From positions 1-64,000 of the forward strand of contig JANLFM010000009.1 of NCBI GenBank assembly GCA_024655865.1: a DNA stretch of 64,000 bases. The letters are read 5' to 3'. Position numbers and translations under genes: made by a program. This DNA comes from Caldisericota bacterium (GTDB lineage Bacteria; Caldisericota; JANLFM01). Below the pieces are notes generated by a model that did no database searches, had not been told where the DNA came from, and saw nothing but the letters and a program-made list of their open reading frames with translations. Positions 48,815-58,256 of this stretch are shown here, piece after piece (the stretch's first letter is position 1; the number at the start of each line of letters is the position of its first letter).

Positions 48815-50050
48815 TTAATCCTCGAATCTCCTTAAAATTAAGCAGGCATTATGCCCTCCGAAACCATAAGAAAGCTTCATGGCGCATTTGACCTCCTTAA
48901 AAATGGCTGTTTGGGGAACATAATTAAGGTCGCAATCTGGATCTGGATTCTCCAGGTTAATCGTGGGAGGGATGATGTTCTTTTCCAGGGGAAGAAGAGT
49001 GGCGATAGTCTCCACAGCCCCTGCGGCTCCCAGGAGGTGACCGATCATACTTTTAGTAGAGCTCACCGGTATGGCATAGGCCTGATCACGGAAGACCTCC
49101 TTTAAGACCATAGTCTCAATCTTGTCATTTAGAGGGGTCGAGGTACCATGGGCATTGATGTAGTCAATCTCCTCAATGGAGAGCGCCGCTTCTTTTAAAG
49201 CCTTTCTGATCATGCGAACCACCGCCTGTCCGGAAGGCTCCGGCGCGGTGATATGATAAGCATCTGTAGAGCAGGCATAACTGAGGATCTCAGCGTAGAT
49301 GTGAGCTCCCCTCTCTAATGCGCTCTCCAGGGACTCCAGGATGAGGATTCCTGCGCCCTCTCCCATGACGAAGCCGTCTCGGTAGAGGTCAAAAGGGCGG
49401 GAGGCTTTCTGGGGTTCCTCATTTCTGAAAGAGAGGGCCTTCATATTGGCAAAAGCTGCCATTGCTAAAGGAACGATGGGAGCTTCGGCCCCTCCGGTGA
49501 TGATCAGGCGTGCTTGTCCCCGCTTAATCGCCTGGTAGGCCTCTCCTAAAGCATGAAGGGAGCTGGCACAGGCGGTGACAGGGACGGAGGAGTAGCCTTG
49601 AGCCCGAAAGTGTATAGCGATCTGCGCGCAGGCGGCATTAACGATCATCATAGGAACCAGGAAAGGGCTCACCCGCTCTGAACCCCTCTGGGAAAGAATT
49701 TCCTGCTGAGCCACAAGGGTTCCTAATCCTCCCACACCGGAGCTTACAATCACCCCAACATCCTCTCCTCCTTCACGGAGATTAGCATCATGGGCTGCCT
49801 GGATCGCTGCAGCCAGGGCGAATTGGGTAAAACGATCCAGTCTATTAGCTTCCTTTGAAGAGAAATAGTCTTTCCAGCAAAAATCTTTCACCTCGGAGGC
49901 GATGCGCACCGGAAAGGAAGAGGGATCGAAGAGGGAGATCCGGGTAACGCCCGAGTGACCCCGGATCAGATTCTCCCAGAAATCTTCCTTGTTCTGGCCT
50001 ATGCTGGTGATGACCCCGATCCCGGTGATAACCACGCGCTTATAATCCAT
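48815..50050 (-). CDS. fabF: 3-oxoacyl-ACP synthase II
   Basis: 411-aa elongating condensing enzyme. Catalytic Cys in VTACASSLHALGEA, first His in NAHGTSTPLND, second His in SMIGHLLGAAGAVE, and GFGGHN near the end. The stop of acpP overlaps its start by one base. Confidence 0.95.
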   Translation of the reverse strand: MDYKRVVITGIGVITSIGQNKEDFWENLIRGHSGVTRISLFDPSSFPVRIASEVKDFCWKDYFSSKEANRLDRFTQFALAAAIQAAHDANLREGGEDVGVIVSSGVGGLGTLVAQQEILSQRGSERVSPFLVPMMIVNAACAQIAIHFRAQGYSSVPVTACASSLHALGEAYQAIKRGQARLIITGGAEAPIVPLAMAAFANMKALSFRNEEPQKASRPFDLYRDGFVMGEGAGILILESLESALERGAHIYAEILSYACSTDAYHITAPEPSGQAVVRMIRKALKEAALSIEEIDYINAHGTSTPLNDKIETMVLKEVFRDQAYAIPVSSTKSMIGHLLGAAGAVETIATLLPLEKNIIPPTINLENPDPDCDLNYVPQTAIFKEVKCAMKLSYGFGGHNACLILRRFED

Positions 50051-50301
50051 TAAGCCCTATCCTCTAAAGCCTTCTTCAAATAATCCACGGTCTCCTGGAC
50101 GGTTTTAATCTTTCCCGCATCGGAATCGGGGATTTTAATCTGAAAAGCGTCCTCAATGGCCATCACCAGATCCACCACATCCAGGGAGTCGGCGTTCAAG
50201 TCCTCCTGATAGCGAGCCTGAGGAGTTACCCTCTCGATTTCCACTCCCAAGCGTTCAGCCACAACTTCTTTTACCTTTTGTAAAATTTCTTGCTCTTGCA
50301 T
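50050..50301 (-). CDS. acpP: Acyl carrier protein
   Basis: 83-aa ACP with the phosphopantetheine serine in DLNADSLDVVDL (one residue from the usual DSL pattern, same position) and an acidic helical body. AGGAGG precedes the ATG. It sits between fabD and fabF. Confidence 0.94.
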   Translation of the reverse strand: MQEQEILQKVKEVVAERLGVEIERVTPQARYQEDLNADSLDVVDLVMAIEDAFQIKIPDSDAGKIKTVQETVDYLKKALEDRA

Positions 50302-50328
50302 TTTTTATCCTCCTTTGGCTGTTGATCT

Positions 50329-51249
50329 TTAGACCGGTACCGTTTCTTTTTGATAGACTTCTTCTACTGATAGGGCTCGAATCCCAGGCAGGGTCTTCTT
50401 GACCAGTCCTGTGAGAACGGCCTTCGGCCCTAATTCCCACATATCTTCTACCCCCAATAGGTGTAGTGTCCTTAAAATTCCTACCCAATTTACTGGATGA
50501 TCGATTTGGAAGGTGAGGGCTTCCCGAATAACCTCTTTGTCCCTGGTGGGTTGGAGGTTGGCGTTCAGCACCACAGGAAGGCGAGCATCTCTTAAGGAAA
50601 TTTTTTCCAGTTCCTTAGAGAACCGCTGGGCTACTTCAGCCATCATGGAGGAATGGAAAGGGGCGGAGACGGGAAGAAACTTAACGAATCGAGCTCCCTT
50701 TACCATGGCTATCTCCTGTGCCCTCTGTAATGCAGTTAATTCCCCGGAAAGGACTACCTGTTCTGGAGAGTTGATGTTGGCCAGCTCTATTTTCCCAAAA
50801 GAGCAAGCTTCCTCCACCACCTCTTCTGTTTTTTCTTTACAAAGACCTATAATTGCTAACATCCCTCCTGGTATTTCTGCCATTGCTTCCTTCATTAAAA
50901 GGCCCCGCCTGTGAACCAGCCATAAACCTTCCTCTAAATCCAGAGCCCCGCTTAAAACCAGAGCTGAAAACTCCCCTAAACTATGACCGCTGAGGAAGTC
51001 CGGTTGCACCCCTTCTTGCAGGAGGAACCGGGCCCAGGCCACAGAAACCATAAGGATAGCGGGCTGAGCGTTTTCAGTAGAAGTCAGTTCTTCTTCCTTT
51101 CCTTCTCCTGTTAAGGCATAAAGTGGAAAACCCAAGACTTCATCAGCTCTCTCGAAGATTTCCCGGGCCAAGGGGTAAACCCGCTCCACCTTTTTTGTCA
51201 TTCCAACATATTGGGAACCTTGTCCCGGGAAAAGAAATGCACAGGTCAT
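50329..51249 (-). CDS. fabD: Malonyl-CoA:ACP transacylase
   Basis: 306-aa transacylase. FLFPGQGSQYVGM start, nucleophile in SGHSLGEFSAL, His in VSAPFHSSMM. It begins one base after the fabK stop in a tightly packed operon. Confidence 0.95.
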   Translation of the reverse strand: MTCAFLFPGQGSQYVGMTKKVERVYPLAREIFERADEVLGFPLYALTGEGKEEELTSTENAQPAILMVSVAWARFLLQEGVQPDFLSGHSLGEFSALVLSGALDLEEGLWLVHRRGLLMKEAMAEIPGGMLAIIGLCKEKTEEVVEEACSFGKIELANINSPEQVVLSGELTALQRAQEIAMVKGARFVKFLPVSAPFHSSMMAEVAQRFSKELEKISLRDARLPVVLNANLQPTRDKEVIREALTFQIDHPVNWVGILRTLHLLGVEDMWELGPKAVLTGLVKKTLPGIRALSVEEVYQKETVPV

Positions 51250-51250
51250 C

Positions 51251-52162
51251 TTACTCCTCCTCTCCTACAATTTCTAAGATAATTTCTCTTACTGGCTTGA
51301 TCTCCTTAATCAATCCCGCTATCGCTCCTGCCATCACGGAGCCGTTCTCTACATCTCCCTCCACAGTGGCCATCCTCAGCCTCCCTTGGCCCAAGAGGTC
51401 CAGTTCCTCAGGAGAAGCTCCTGCCCTTTCCTTTTCTGCGTAGATGCGCGAGAAAGCATTTTTGATTACGCGCACGGGGTGACCAGTGGAGTAGCCAGTG
51501 ACCACGGTATCCCGGTCTCCAGCTTTAAGGATTCTGGCCTTGTAAAGAGGATGCACCTCGCACTCTGCGGAACAGATGAAGCGCGTACCCACCTGTATGC
51601 CTGAGGCACCCAGGGCCAAAGCGGCCCGAAAACCTCTATTGTCAGCGATCCCTCCTGCGGCGATGACGGGGATTTTTACGGCGTCGACAACCTGGGGCAC
51701 TAAGCAGAAAGTACTAACGTCCCCTACGTGTCCACCAGATTCCCACCCCTCGGCTACCACTGCATCCACTCCCTGCCTCTCAAGCCTTCTGGCCAATGAA
51801 ACGGAGGCCAGAACAGGGATCACTTTAATTCCTCTGGTTTTGAGCTCCTCAATATACGGTGAGGGATTTCCTCCTCCGAAGAAAACAACCGGAACCCACT
51901 CTTCCAGGATGACCTTGATGGCTTCCTCAACAGTTGGAGAAAGAAGGACTATATTCGCCCCAAAAGGTTTGCTGGTAAGTTTTTTAGTCTCCTGGATCTG
52001 CTGACGAAAGAGCTCCGGGGGCATATTTCCTGCTGCCAGTACACCTAACCCTCCTGCTTCAGAAACGGCCGCTGCCAGACGGGGAGAGGAGACCCACGCC
52101 ATACCTCCCTGGATGACAGGATAAGTTATGTCAAGAAGATGACAAAGCTTATTCTCGCTCAT
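51251..52162 (-). CDS. fabK: FMN-dependent enoyl-ACP reductase II
   Basis: 303-aa FabK, a TIM-barrel FMN enzyme reducing trans-2-enoyl-ACP in place of FabI. IQGGMAWVSSPRLAAAVSEAGGLG is the start; AGGIADNRGFRAALALGA and GVQ-like IQVGTRFICSAE bind FMN. The ATG at 52162 has GGAGG six bases upstream; the track start is 18 codons earlier inside fabH. A related nitronate monooxygenase is the alternative, but location decides for FabK. Confidence 0.93.
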   Translation of the reverse strand: MSENKLCHLLDITYPVIQGGMAWVSSPRLAAAVSEAGGLGVLAAGNMPPELFRQQIQETKKLTSKPFGANIVLLSPTVEEAIKVILEEWVPVVFFGGGNPSPYIEELKTRGIKVIPVLASVSLARRLERQGVDAVVAEGWESGGHVGDVSTFCLVPQVVDAVKIPVIAAGGIADNRGFRAALALGASGIQVGTRFICSAECEVHPLYKARILKAGDRDTVVTGYSTGHPVRVIKNAFSRIYAEKERAGASPEELDLLGQGRLRMATVEGDVENGSVMAGAIAGLIKEIKPVREIILEIVGEEE

Positions 52163-53156
52163 TTTTTCCTCCCGACCAGCGAAGAACTGCTCCGCCCCAG
52201 GTAAAGCCGGCTCCAAAACCTAAAAGGAGCAGAAGATCGCCATCCTTGATTTTTCCTTCCCTTAAACTCTGGGAAAGGGTGAGGGGAATAGAAGCCGCAG
52301 AGGTATTCCCGATCGTCTCCAAAGAAAGAAGAACTTTTTCCATGGGGAAGCCTAAACGGGAGGCCACGGATTGGATGATACGGATATTTGCCTGATGAGG
52401 AAGAAGCCAGTCGATCTCCTTTAAATCCAAACCCGCCCTGCGCGTTGCTTCGAGACCGGAGAGGACCATTTTCTCCACAGCCCATTTAAAAACCAGACTC
52501 CCGTCCATCTTGATGTAGTGGAGCTTCTTTTCCACTGTTTCCAGAGAAGCCGGGAGATGGGAACCACCAGCGGGAAGCTCTAAATATTGGCCTCCTGTCC
52601 CGTCCGCTCCCAGGTAGAAGGAGAGGAGTTGGCTTTCACCATCTGTTCTTTCCAGAACCATAGCACCTGCTCCATCTCCCATGAGAACGCAGGTGGTTCT
52701 GTCCTTCATGTCGATAAACTTAGAAAGAGTCTCTGCTCCGATAACCAGAGCTCTCTGGAAGAGGCCATTTTCGATAAACTGGGAAGCGCAAGCTAAAGCA
52801 TAGATAAAACCGGAACAACCGGCAGAGATATCGAAAGCAGCAGCTTTCTTTGCCCTGAGCTTCTCCTGCACGGTGCAAGCTGTGGATGGAAAAAGGCGAT
52901 CCGGGGTGGCGGTGGCAACGATAATAAGATCAATTTCATCTGCCTTTAGGTTACTCTTCTTTAAGGCTTCTTGAGCTGCGAGAGTAGCAATGTCAGAGGT
53001 AGCCATGCCGTCCCGCACGAAGCGCCGCTCCCTGATCCCGGTGCGAGTCCTGATCCATTCGTCTGTTGTCTCCACATACTGTTCGAAGTAAAAATTGTTA
53101 TAAACGTCCTCTGGCAAGTAAGAGCCGAGTCCTAAGACTGAAGTTCCGTAGCTCAT
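52149..53156 (-). CDS. fabH: 3-oxoacyl-ACP synthase III
   Basis: 335-aa initiating condensing enzyme with Cys in DISAGCSGFIYAL, His in LPHQANIRI and Asn in GNTSAASIPL. It overlaps fabZ by four bases and contains the fabK start. Confidence 0.95.
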   Translation of the reverse strand: MSYGTSVLGLGSYLPEDVYNNFYFEQYVETTDEWIRTRTGIRERRFVRDGMATSDIATLAAQEALKKSNLKADEIDLIIVATATPDRLFPSTACTVQEKLRAKKAAAFDISAGCSGFIYALACASQFIENGLFQRALVIGAETLSKFIDMKDRTTCVLMGDGAGAMVLERTDGESQLLSFYLGADGTGGQYLELPAGGSHLPASLETVEKKLHYIKMDGSLVFKWAVEKMVLSGLEATRRAGLDLKEIDWLLPHQANIRIIQSVASRLGFPMEKVLLSLETIGNTSAASIPLTLSQSLREGKIKDGDLLLLLGFGAGFTWGGAVLRWSGGKNERE

Positions 53157-53578
53157 TTAATCACCGCTAAAAGTTGGGCGGAGGCCACAAGCTCCCCCTG
53201 CACATGGATAGTGCTTTGACAGATCCCGGCATTTTCATGGTTGTGAGTCAAACGGCTCGTGATCACCAGCTGGTCTCCGGGGTACACGGGGCGGTGGAAG
53301 CGGGCTTTCTCCACTCCCCCCAAGAGGACCTCCTTTCCCTGGGATCCCTCCGCGCTCAGGAGGGCAATAGCCGCTACTTGAGCCATGGCCTCAAGGAGAA
53401 TGACACCGGGTACAATGGGGTGTCCCGGAAAGTGACCATTAAGGAAAGACTCGTTAATGGTCACGTTTTTAATCCCCTGGGCGTATTTTCCAGGCTCTAT
53501 TTCCACTATCCTATCCACGAAGAGAAAGGGAGGACGGTGGGGTAAAATTTTCATAATCTCTACTACATTCAGGGCCAT
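53153..53578 (-). CDS. fabZ: 3-hydroxyacyl-ACP dehydratase
   Basis: 141-aa hot-dog-fold dehydratase. The catalytic His and Glu are in FLNGHFPGHPIVPGVI and LLEAMAQ; ILPHRPPFLFVDRI is the start region. ATG at 53578 has AGGAGG eight bases before it, unlike the track start 12 codons upstream. First gene of the fab operon. No acetyl-CoA carboxylase genes are in the cluster. Confidence 0.94.
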   Translation of the reverse strand: MALNVVEIMKILPHRPPFLFVDRIVEIEPGKYAQGIKNVTINESFLNGHFPGHPIVPGVILLEAMAQVAAIALLSAEGSQGKEVLLGGVEKARFHRPVYPGDQLVITSRLTHNHENAGICQSTIHVQGELVASAQLLAVIK

Positions 53579-53744
53579 GGGTTCCTCCTGTTCTTTTAAT
53601 TTTTTTGACGCCAACGAACAGGTAGAAAGTTTCTCTTTAGAGGGGATTTCAATGATGACTTATCTCTTCGCCATGCTGGGAAAAGAGCCGAGATTCGCTT
53701 GGAGCTTATTCCATGGTGATCAATGGGGATAAGTTAAAGAATTT

Positions 53745-54692
53745 TTAAGGGTTCAACTTATCCAGGATTTCCTGGTGACTTCTGTGCACTAAATAAATTC
53801 CCACAAGCACGCAAATCCCAGCAAAGACCTGCTTGAAGGAGAGAGGCTCCCCTAATAAAGGCCAGGCCAGGATGCCGGTGAGCAATGGCTGTCCTAACAT
53901 GGTAGGGGAAACAAGGGAGGCAGGAAGGTGTCCTAAAGCGTAATTCAGAGACATCCAGCCAATCACCTGAGTGAAAACGCCGAAGCCCAGGAAGGAGAGG
54001 TAACTCTTTAAAGGATAACCAGTGAAGGATTGCCCGGAGATTAAAACCACCAGGGTTAAAAGGACTGTGGAACTCAAGGCCGCGATCCAGAAGTAGCTCA
54101 AGGAGTCCAGATATTCCCTTCCTTTTTGAGTGAGGAGCCAGTAAGCAGCGTAGAAGAAACCGGCAAGAAGTCCTAAAAAGGAGCCTATGCCAATGGCGCT
54201 ACTCCTTTTAAGGTCTATCCCCAAGAGGAAAGCTGCTCCTGAAAGGGCGAGGATTACTCCTATCCAGAATCGGGGTTTTAGCCTGCGGCGGAAAATGAGC
54301 ACCGTACCCAGTCCTACCCAGAGGGGAGCCGTGTTCGCCAGCAGCGTAGGGTTAACTACTTCCCCCATCATCACACCAGTAGTCCATAATCCGAGATCAC
54401 AGGCAAAAGCCAAACCGCCAAGGAGCGCAAGGATAACCCCTTTCCGGGAAGGCCTGGTATGAGAGTTCACTCTTTTTAAAAAGGGAAGGGCCATAAGGAC
54501 TGTGGCGATAGCCATGCGGTAAAAGCCGGTGACAATCCCAGGAGCATTGGCCCAGCGTACAAAGAAGGCCGCCATACTGAGCGCTAAAACCCCGACGATC
54601 AGGGAGGTATAAATCAGGGTTTTGGATGAATTCCTACCCATATCGTGTCTAAACGCTTTCCAGGTGCTCTTCAATAGTTCCATCGGCCTCAT
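53745..54692 (-). CDS. DMT-superfamily (EamA) transporter
   Basis: 315-aa ten-helix protein in two EamA repeats (LALSMAAFFVRWANAPGI; VSPTMLGQPLLTGILAWPLLGEPLSFKQ). The first 22 residues are a charged cytoplasmic lead. It is unrelated at sequence level to the other DMT gene at 25.6 kb beyond the fold. Substrate unknown; likely export. It lies 170 bases from the fab operon and may be transcribed alone. Confidence 0.83.
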   Translation of the reverse strand: MRPMELLKSTWKAFRHDMGRNSSKTLIYTSLIVGVLALSMAAFFVRWANAPGIVTGFYRMAIATVLMALPFLKRVNSHTRPSRKGVILALLGGLAFACDLGLWTTGVMMGEVVNPTLLANTAPLWVGLGTVLIFRRRLKPRFWIGVILALSGAAFLLGIDLKRSSAIGIGSFLGLLAGFFYAAYWLLTQKGREYLDSLSYFWIAALSSTVLLTLVVLISGQSFTGYPLKSYLSFLGFGVFTQVIGWMSLNYALGHLPASLVSPTMLGQPLLTGILAWPLLGEPLSFKQVFAGICVLVGIYLVHRSHQEILDKLNP

Positions 54693-54765
54693 ACCCTGAT
54701 TACGGTATCCCTGATGTGGTTTCTCTGTATTATAGTAGATCGGTCACTGATTCCACTACCTCCTC

Positions 54766-55000
54766 TTATGCCCTCCACTTCGCCTGTGGGAAGAACTCAT
54801 CCAGGATGGCCCTGTTGAAGTACTCGATGAATCCATTGGTCTGGGGATAGGCACATGGGTGTTACGATGCTCTATTCCATTTAAGACCAGATAGGGTTAG
54901 TGAGGGTGGGCGTCCTTTCTTTCAGAACTCCTTGCCGTTGTCCGTTAGGATAGCGGATACCAGGATCCTCGCCCCTTAAAGAAAGGCAGTACCTGACTGT
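54766..55000 (-). pseudogene. Remnant of an IS481/IS3-type transposase (integrase core)
   Basis: On the minus strand short in-phase fragments recall the DDE integrase core: SAILTDNGKEF, directly followed by a stop, then QTNGFIEYFNRAILDEFF in another frame, and KWRA before a stop. LTDNG-EF and NGFIE are classic for IS481/IS3-like transposases. Several frameshifts and stops mean it is dead. No intact insertion-sequence ends are seen. Confidence 0.72.
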
Positions 55001-55015
55001 GGAAGAGAAAAATAG

Positions 55016-55054
55016 CGGCTTCCGAAGCACACTTCACGAAAACTGCGGAAGCCG
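55016..55054. repeat. Inverted repeat next to transposase remnant
   Basis: CGGCTTCCG and CGGAAGCCG, nine bases each, perfect, 21 bases apart. It could be a hairpin or a relic of an element end; no T-run follows. Confidence 0.45.
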
Positions 55055-55180
55055 ATGAATTCTCTTCTAATTCCTATTTTGCAAGAGATACCATCTATCG
55101 GCGGGAAGGACTTTCTGAAGAATTATCTTCGAGCTTCTCAGCAAGAGGGCAATCGGGAAAAGAAAGGTCAGGCCCGCATT

Positions 55181-56698
55181 TTACCTGCTTGTCTGGACGT
55201 ACAACTCGAACACCCGCCGAAAATGAAAACCGTAGATCGCCAATGTAATAGCTGTGGCGAAAGCCCGCGGTCGATGAAATAGGGTCCAGCGAGCGATCCG
55301 CCAGAACTGCATCCGTTCCACGCCGCGAATGCCCAGCCTGTAGATAGCGCGGAGGAAAGCTTGAATGTACTGCGGGGCAGACCTCCAGTCAATGAGCGTC
55401 TTGAGCCCCGGCACTTGATAATCTTGCAGGAACGTGCGAATTCGCTCGTAATACGCTTTTGGAGCATAGATCTGTTGCAAAATGTAATGGTAACCACGCA
55501 GAAGTACCGAGAGATTCATCACGGGAACAATGTTCGTGGTACCATCCACGTTATCTCCGGATGACCCACCCGCCAAACGGTTCTCCCCCTTTAACCGTTG
55601 GTACAGACGAGTGCCTGGCAGAGCCTGCAAAAGTCCTACCATCGCCGTTACGATGCCGCTCTTCTGGATTAATTCCACCTGCCGCTGAAAAATGGAAGGG
55701 GGATCGTTGTCGAACCCTACAATAAATCCTCCTTGTACCTGCATACCCGCTCGGTGAATGCGCTTTACGCTCTCCACCAGATCCCGGCCTCTGTTCTGAA
55801 GCTTTCCACACTCGATCAGGCTATGTTCCTCCGGTGTTTCAATACCGATAAAGACCATATGAAACCCGGCCTCCACCATCATACGCATCAAATCGTCGTC
55901 ATCTGCCAAATCGATCGTGGCCTGAGTGTAAAAGGACATCATCCTCTTTTTCTCCTTGCGCCACCGAATTAAAGCAGGAAGCAGATCATTCTTCACCTGC
56001 TGCCGAGCACCGATAAAGTTATCATCGACAAAAAATACGCTACCGCGCCACCCCAGGGAATAAAGAGCATCCAGCTCGGCGATGACCTGGGCCGTAGTCT
56101 TTGTCCGTGATTTACGACCAAACATAGCGGTAACGTTGCAAAACTCACAATTGTATGGGCAGCCGCGAGAGAATTGAACGCTCATGGAGTTATATTGATG
56201 GAGGTCAAGCAATTGCCAGAGAGGGATGGGCGACTGGCGAATGTCCGGGAATTCTCCACTGGTATACACTCGCCGAGTCTCCCCACTTTCGAGATCCTTG
56301 AGAAATTCAGGCAGGGTTGACTCAGCCTCATTCAATACGAAGGTATCGACCTTATCAAACTGCTCCCAATCTCCCATGAACAAAGGACCTCCAGCCACCA
56401 CCTTGACCCCGGCGGCATGACAGCGGTCGATGACCTGAGCGGCGGATTCCCTTTGCACGACCATGGCACTGATCATAACCAGATCCGCCCAGGCCAGATC
56501 CTCATCGTTTAAAGCACGAACATTGAGATCCACCAATTTTTTGGGCCAATCTGCTGGCATCAGGGCGGCAACGGTGAGAAGACCCAATGGGGGCGATGCG
56601 GCTTTCTTTCCGATGAAATGAAGAGCGTGCTTGAAACTCCAGAAAGTGTCAGGAAACTCAGGGTATACCAGCAGGACATTAAAACGCTTTTTTCCCAA
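55181..56698 (-). CDS. B12-binding radical SAM protein (DUF4070/HpnP-like group)
   Basis: 505-aa class-B radical SAM protein. N-terminal ~150 residues form a cobalamin-binding fold (FNVLLVYPEFPDTFW, PLGLLTVAALMP, VVAGGPL) without an obvious DxHxxG. The cluster motif is RGCPYNCEFCNV, then GRKSRTKT and VFFVDDNF. The C-terminal DUF4070-type region ends with helices. The hopanoid C-2 methylase HpnP belongs here, but so do many unknowns, and no squalene/hopene gene is near. The likely start is TTG with GGAGG nine bases before it. A 27-base palindrome just upstream suggests regulation. Confidence 0.83.
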   Translation of the reverse strand: MGKKRFNVLLVYPEFPDTFWSFKHALHFIGKKAASPPLGLLTVAALMPADWPKKLVDLNVRALNDEDLAWADLVMISAMVVQRESAAQVIDRCHAAGVKVVAGGPLFMGDWEQFDKVDTFVLNEAESTLPEFLKDLESGETRRVYTSGEFPDIRQSPIPLWQLLDLHQYNSMSVQFSRGCPYNCEFCNVTAMFGRKSRTKTTAQVIAELDALYSLGWRGSVFFVDDNFIGARQQVKNDLLPALIRWRKEKKRMMSFYTQATIDLADDDDLMRMMVEAGFHMVFIGIETPEEHSLIECGKLQNRGRDLVESVKRIHRAGMQVQGGFIVGFDNDPPSIFQRQVELIQKSGIVTAMVGLLQALPGTRLYQRLKGENRLAGGSSGDNVDGTTNIVPVMNLSVLLRGYHYILQQIYAPKAYYERIRTFLQDYQVPGLKTLIDWRSAPQYIQAFLRAIYRLGIRGVERMQFWRIARWTLFHRPRAFATAITLAIYGFHFRRVFELYVQTSR

Positions 56699-56716
56699 TT
56701 ATCAATGCCTCCAGTC

Positions 56717-56743
56717 GTCTAGTTGATACAGTATTAACTAGAC
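56717..56743. promoter_or_regulatory. Palindromic operator candidate upstream of the radical SAM gene
   Basis: GTCTAGTTGATA-CAG-TATTAACTAGAC: twelve-base arms with one mismatch and a three-base centre, 18 bases before the start codon on the minus strand. This size and position suit a dimeric repressor; a regulator gene is not adjacent. Confidence 0.55.
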
Positions 56744-56826
56744 AAGTGAAAGTGTCAAACATTCCCCTGCTGAACTATTTTCATTTCGAATTTTATGTGA
56801 GACAACACGGGGTTTTTAAAATTTCC

Positions 56827-57237
56827 CTACTTGAAGTCCAGAGCCCGGAGCATTTTGGCGTAATTCAAGGTGCGGTTCAACTTCCCGCCGGGGATTCTTG
56901 CTCTTGTTTTTACCAGGTAGTAGTAGAGCCCGCTTTCGTTTGTTTCTCCAATCAAAGTGGCGCCAATCAGTCGCTCTTTCTCATCCAGAAACACTCGTCG
57001 GTAAATGCCGGTTTTGGGGTTGAAGTAGGCATAGGTCAAAGGAGCGTCCTCCCGGTTATAACCTACTACGGCTACTTCGCTCCCGAAAATGTTGGTGATA
57101 TTGTGCTTCAAGCTTCCCTCGTACTTGAAATCCAGCCCCAGTATGCTTTTGGCGGCAGCCTCTCCCTGCTCCACAGCGGTGAACCAGTTCCCCCGAATCA
57201 CGGATTTCCCGGTGATAAAGTCCTTCCCCCGGGTGCA
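56827..57237 (-). pseudogene. C-terminal fragment of an FAD/NAD(P)-dependent oxidoreductase
   Basis: The frame begins right after a stop (TAG at 57238) and reads DFITGKSVIRGNWFTAVEQGEAAAKSILG, which is the last part of the FAD domain of nitrite-reductase/NADH-oxidase-like flavoproteins, followed by the C-terminal dimerisation domain (NIFGSEVAVVGY, LDEKERLIGATLIG). The FAD and NAD Rossmann folds (about 270 residues) are missing and no matching upstream frame is found. GTG at 57201 is an internal codon. This is a truncated relic, though a short expressed piece cannot be excluded. Confidence 0.75.
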
Positions 57238-57352
57238 CTATTATAGAATATGAGCTTGGAGAGTTTGTCCGTTTTGGGACTTCTCTTTGCGCCACCTCTT
57301 GGAAAAGTTGAAGAAGCCTCACTCTAAAAGTGGAGGTTGTCCTTGAGCCATC

Positions 57353-58036
57353 TTAAGGCCACCATTGCGGTTCAGGGACGATCAAATAACCTTCCGGCTC
57401 CACCTTGAACCCAGCCCTTTTAATCCCTAAGACGAACTCCTGGGCATTCTCTTTCACGTCGAATACTGCAGTGGACTGGTATGGTGGTGCGGAGGGGTCG
57501 ATAAGCGTCTTGATCCGCTCGGGGTCAAGTAAGGAGAGAAAAAAACCATGGGAGGCAACAGGGTAGTAGACGTTTTTGTTCTGATCCAGGAGCACGAGCT
57601 GCCTCCAGTCTGGAGGTCGTGCGTCCCAGGAGAGGGAGCGGGTTGAAAGCTCCAGGATGAGGTATTTTCCTCTGGGAACGGAAGGGGCGTTATAGCCTTT
57701 TGGTAGATCCTTGGTGAAAGTGGCTTTTTCTACTTTCCAGACCAGACGGTTCACCTCTAATTCAGGCTTAGCGTTATAGGTTTGCTCGAGTGGTGTGAGT
57801 GTAGGGGAGGGAAGAACGAAAGGTGGTTGAGTTGGCGAAGGCGTGGGACTGGGAGAGAAGGAGGGTAAGGGCGAAGCCGTAGACCCGGGCGGCGTGAGAG
57901 TAGGAAAGATAGTGGGTGACCCTGGTTCCGTGCAGGAAGAGATAAGAAGCACCAAAAGGAGTATCAGGGCTAAAAGCCCTCTTTTTACCGTTTTATTTGT
58001 TTTCTTGAACTCTTTTTTGACCATTCTGACCCTCAT
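57353..58036 (-). CDS. Lipoprotein with DUF4352-like domain
   Basis: 227-aa lipoprotein. Signal helix LLALILLLVLLISSC places the lipidated cysteine at 35, followed by a ~45-residue Pro/Ser/Thr linker. The rest (VNRLVWKVEKATFTKDLPKGY... GKYLILELSTRSLSW... YQSTAVFDVKENAQEFVLGIKRAGF) has the beta-strand pattern of DUF4352/telokin-like domains. Start: GGAGGTG eight bases before the ATG. Function unknown; a surface or ligand-binding role is usual. Confidence 0.78.
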   Translation of the reverse strand: MRVRMVKKEFKKTNKTVKRGLLALILLLVLLISSCTEPGSPTIFPTLTPPGSTASPLPSFSPSPTPSPTQPPFVLPSPTLTPLEQTYNAKPELEVNRLVWKVEKATFTKDLPKGYNAPSVPRGKYLILELSTRSLSWDARPPDWRQLVLLDQNKNVYYPVASHGFFLSLLDPERIKTLIDPSAPPYQSTAVFDVKENAQEFVLGIKRAGFKVEPEGYLIVPEPQWWP

Positions 58037-58256
58037 TGCTTTCTCACCTCCATGTTATAAGGAGCTCGTTACAGTTGAATAGTGCCGTCGTTTTGAAATA
58101 ATTGTACCTTAAAATTAAGTTTTGATTCTCGTGCTCCTTCTCCTGCGTTCTTGGTTGCGATTATTCAAATGAGCATCGCAGAGAATTCCAGAAACCACAG
58201 AGTCGCAATTGTGGCTTATACAAGATCATAATGAACCATGATTGCTCTCTGGTTCC

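Noticed and set aside
55055-55282. 75-aa plus-strand ORF near the transposase remnant
   Set aside because: Overlaps the radical SAM gene end, no ribosome site or motif.
57056-57322. 88-aa minus-strand ORF
   Set aside because: Different frame across the flavoprotein fragment; the fragment frame matches the family, this one does not.
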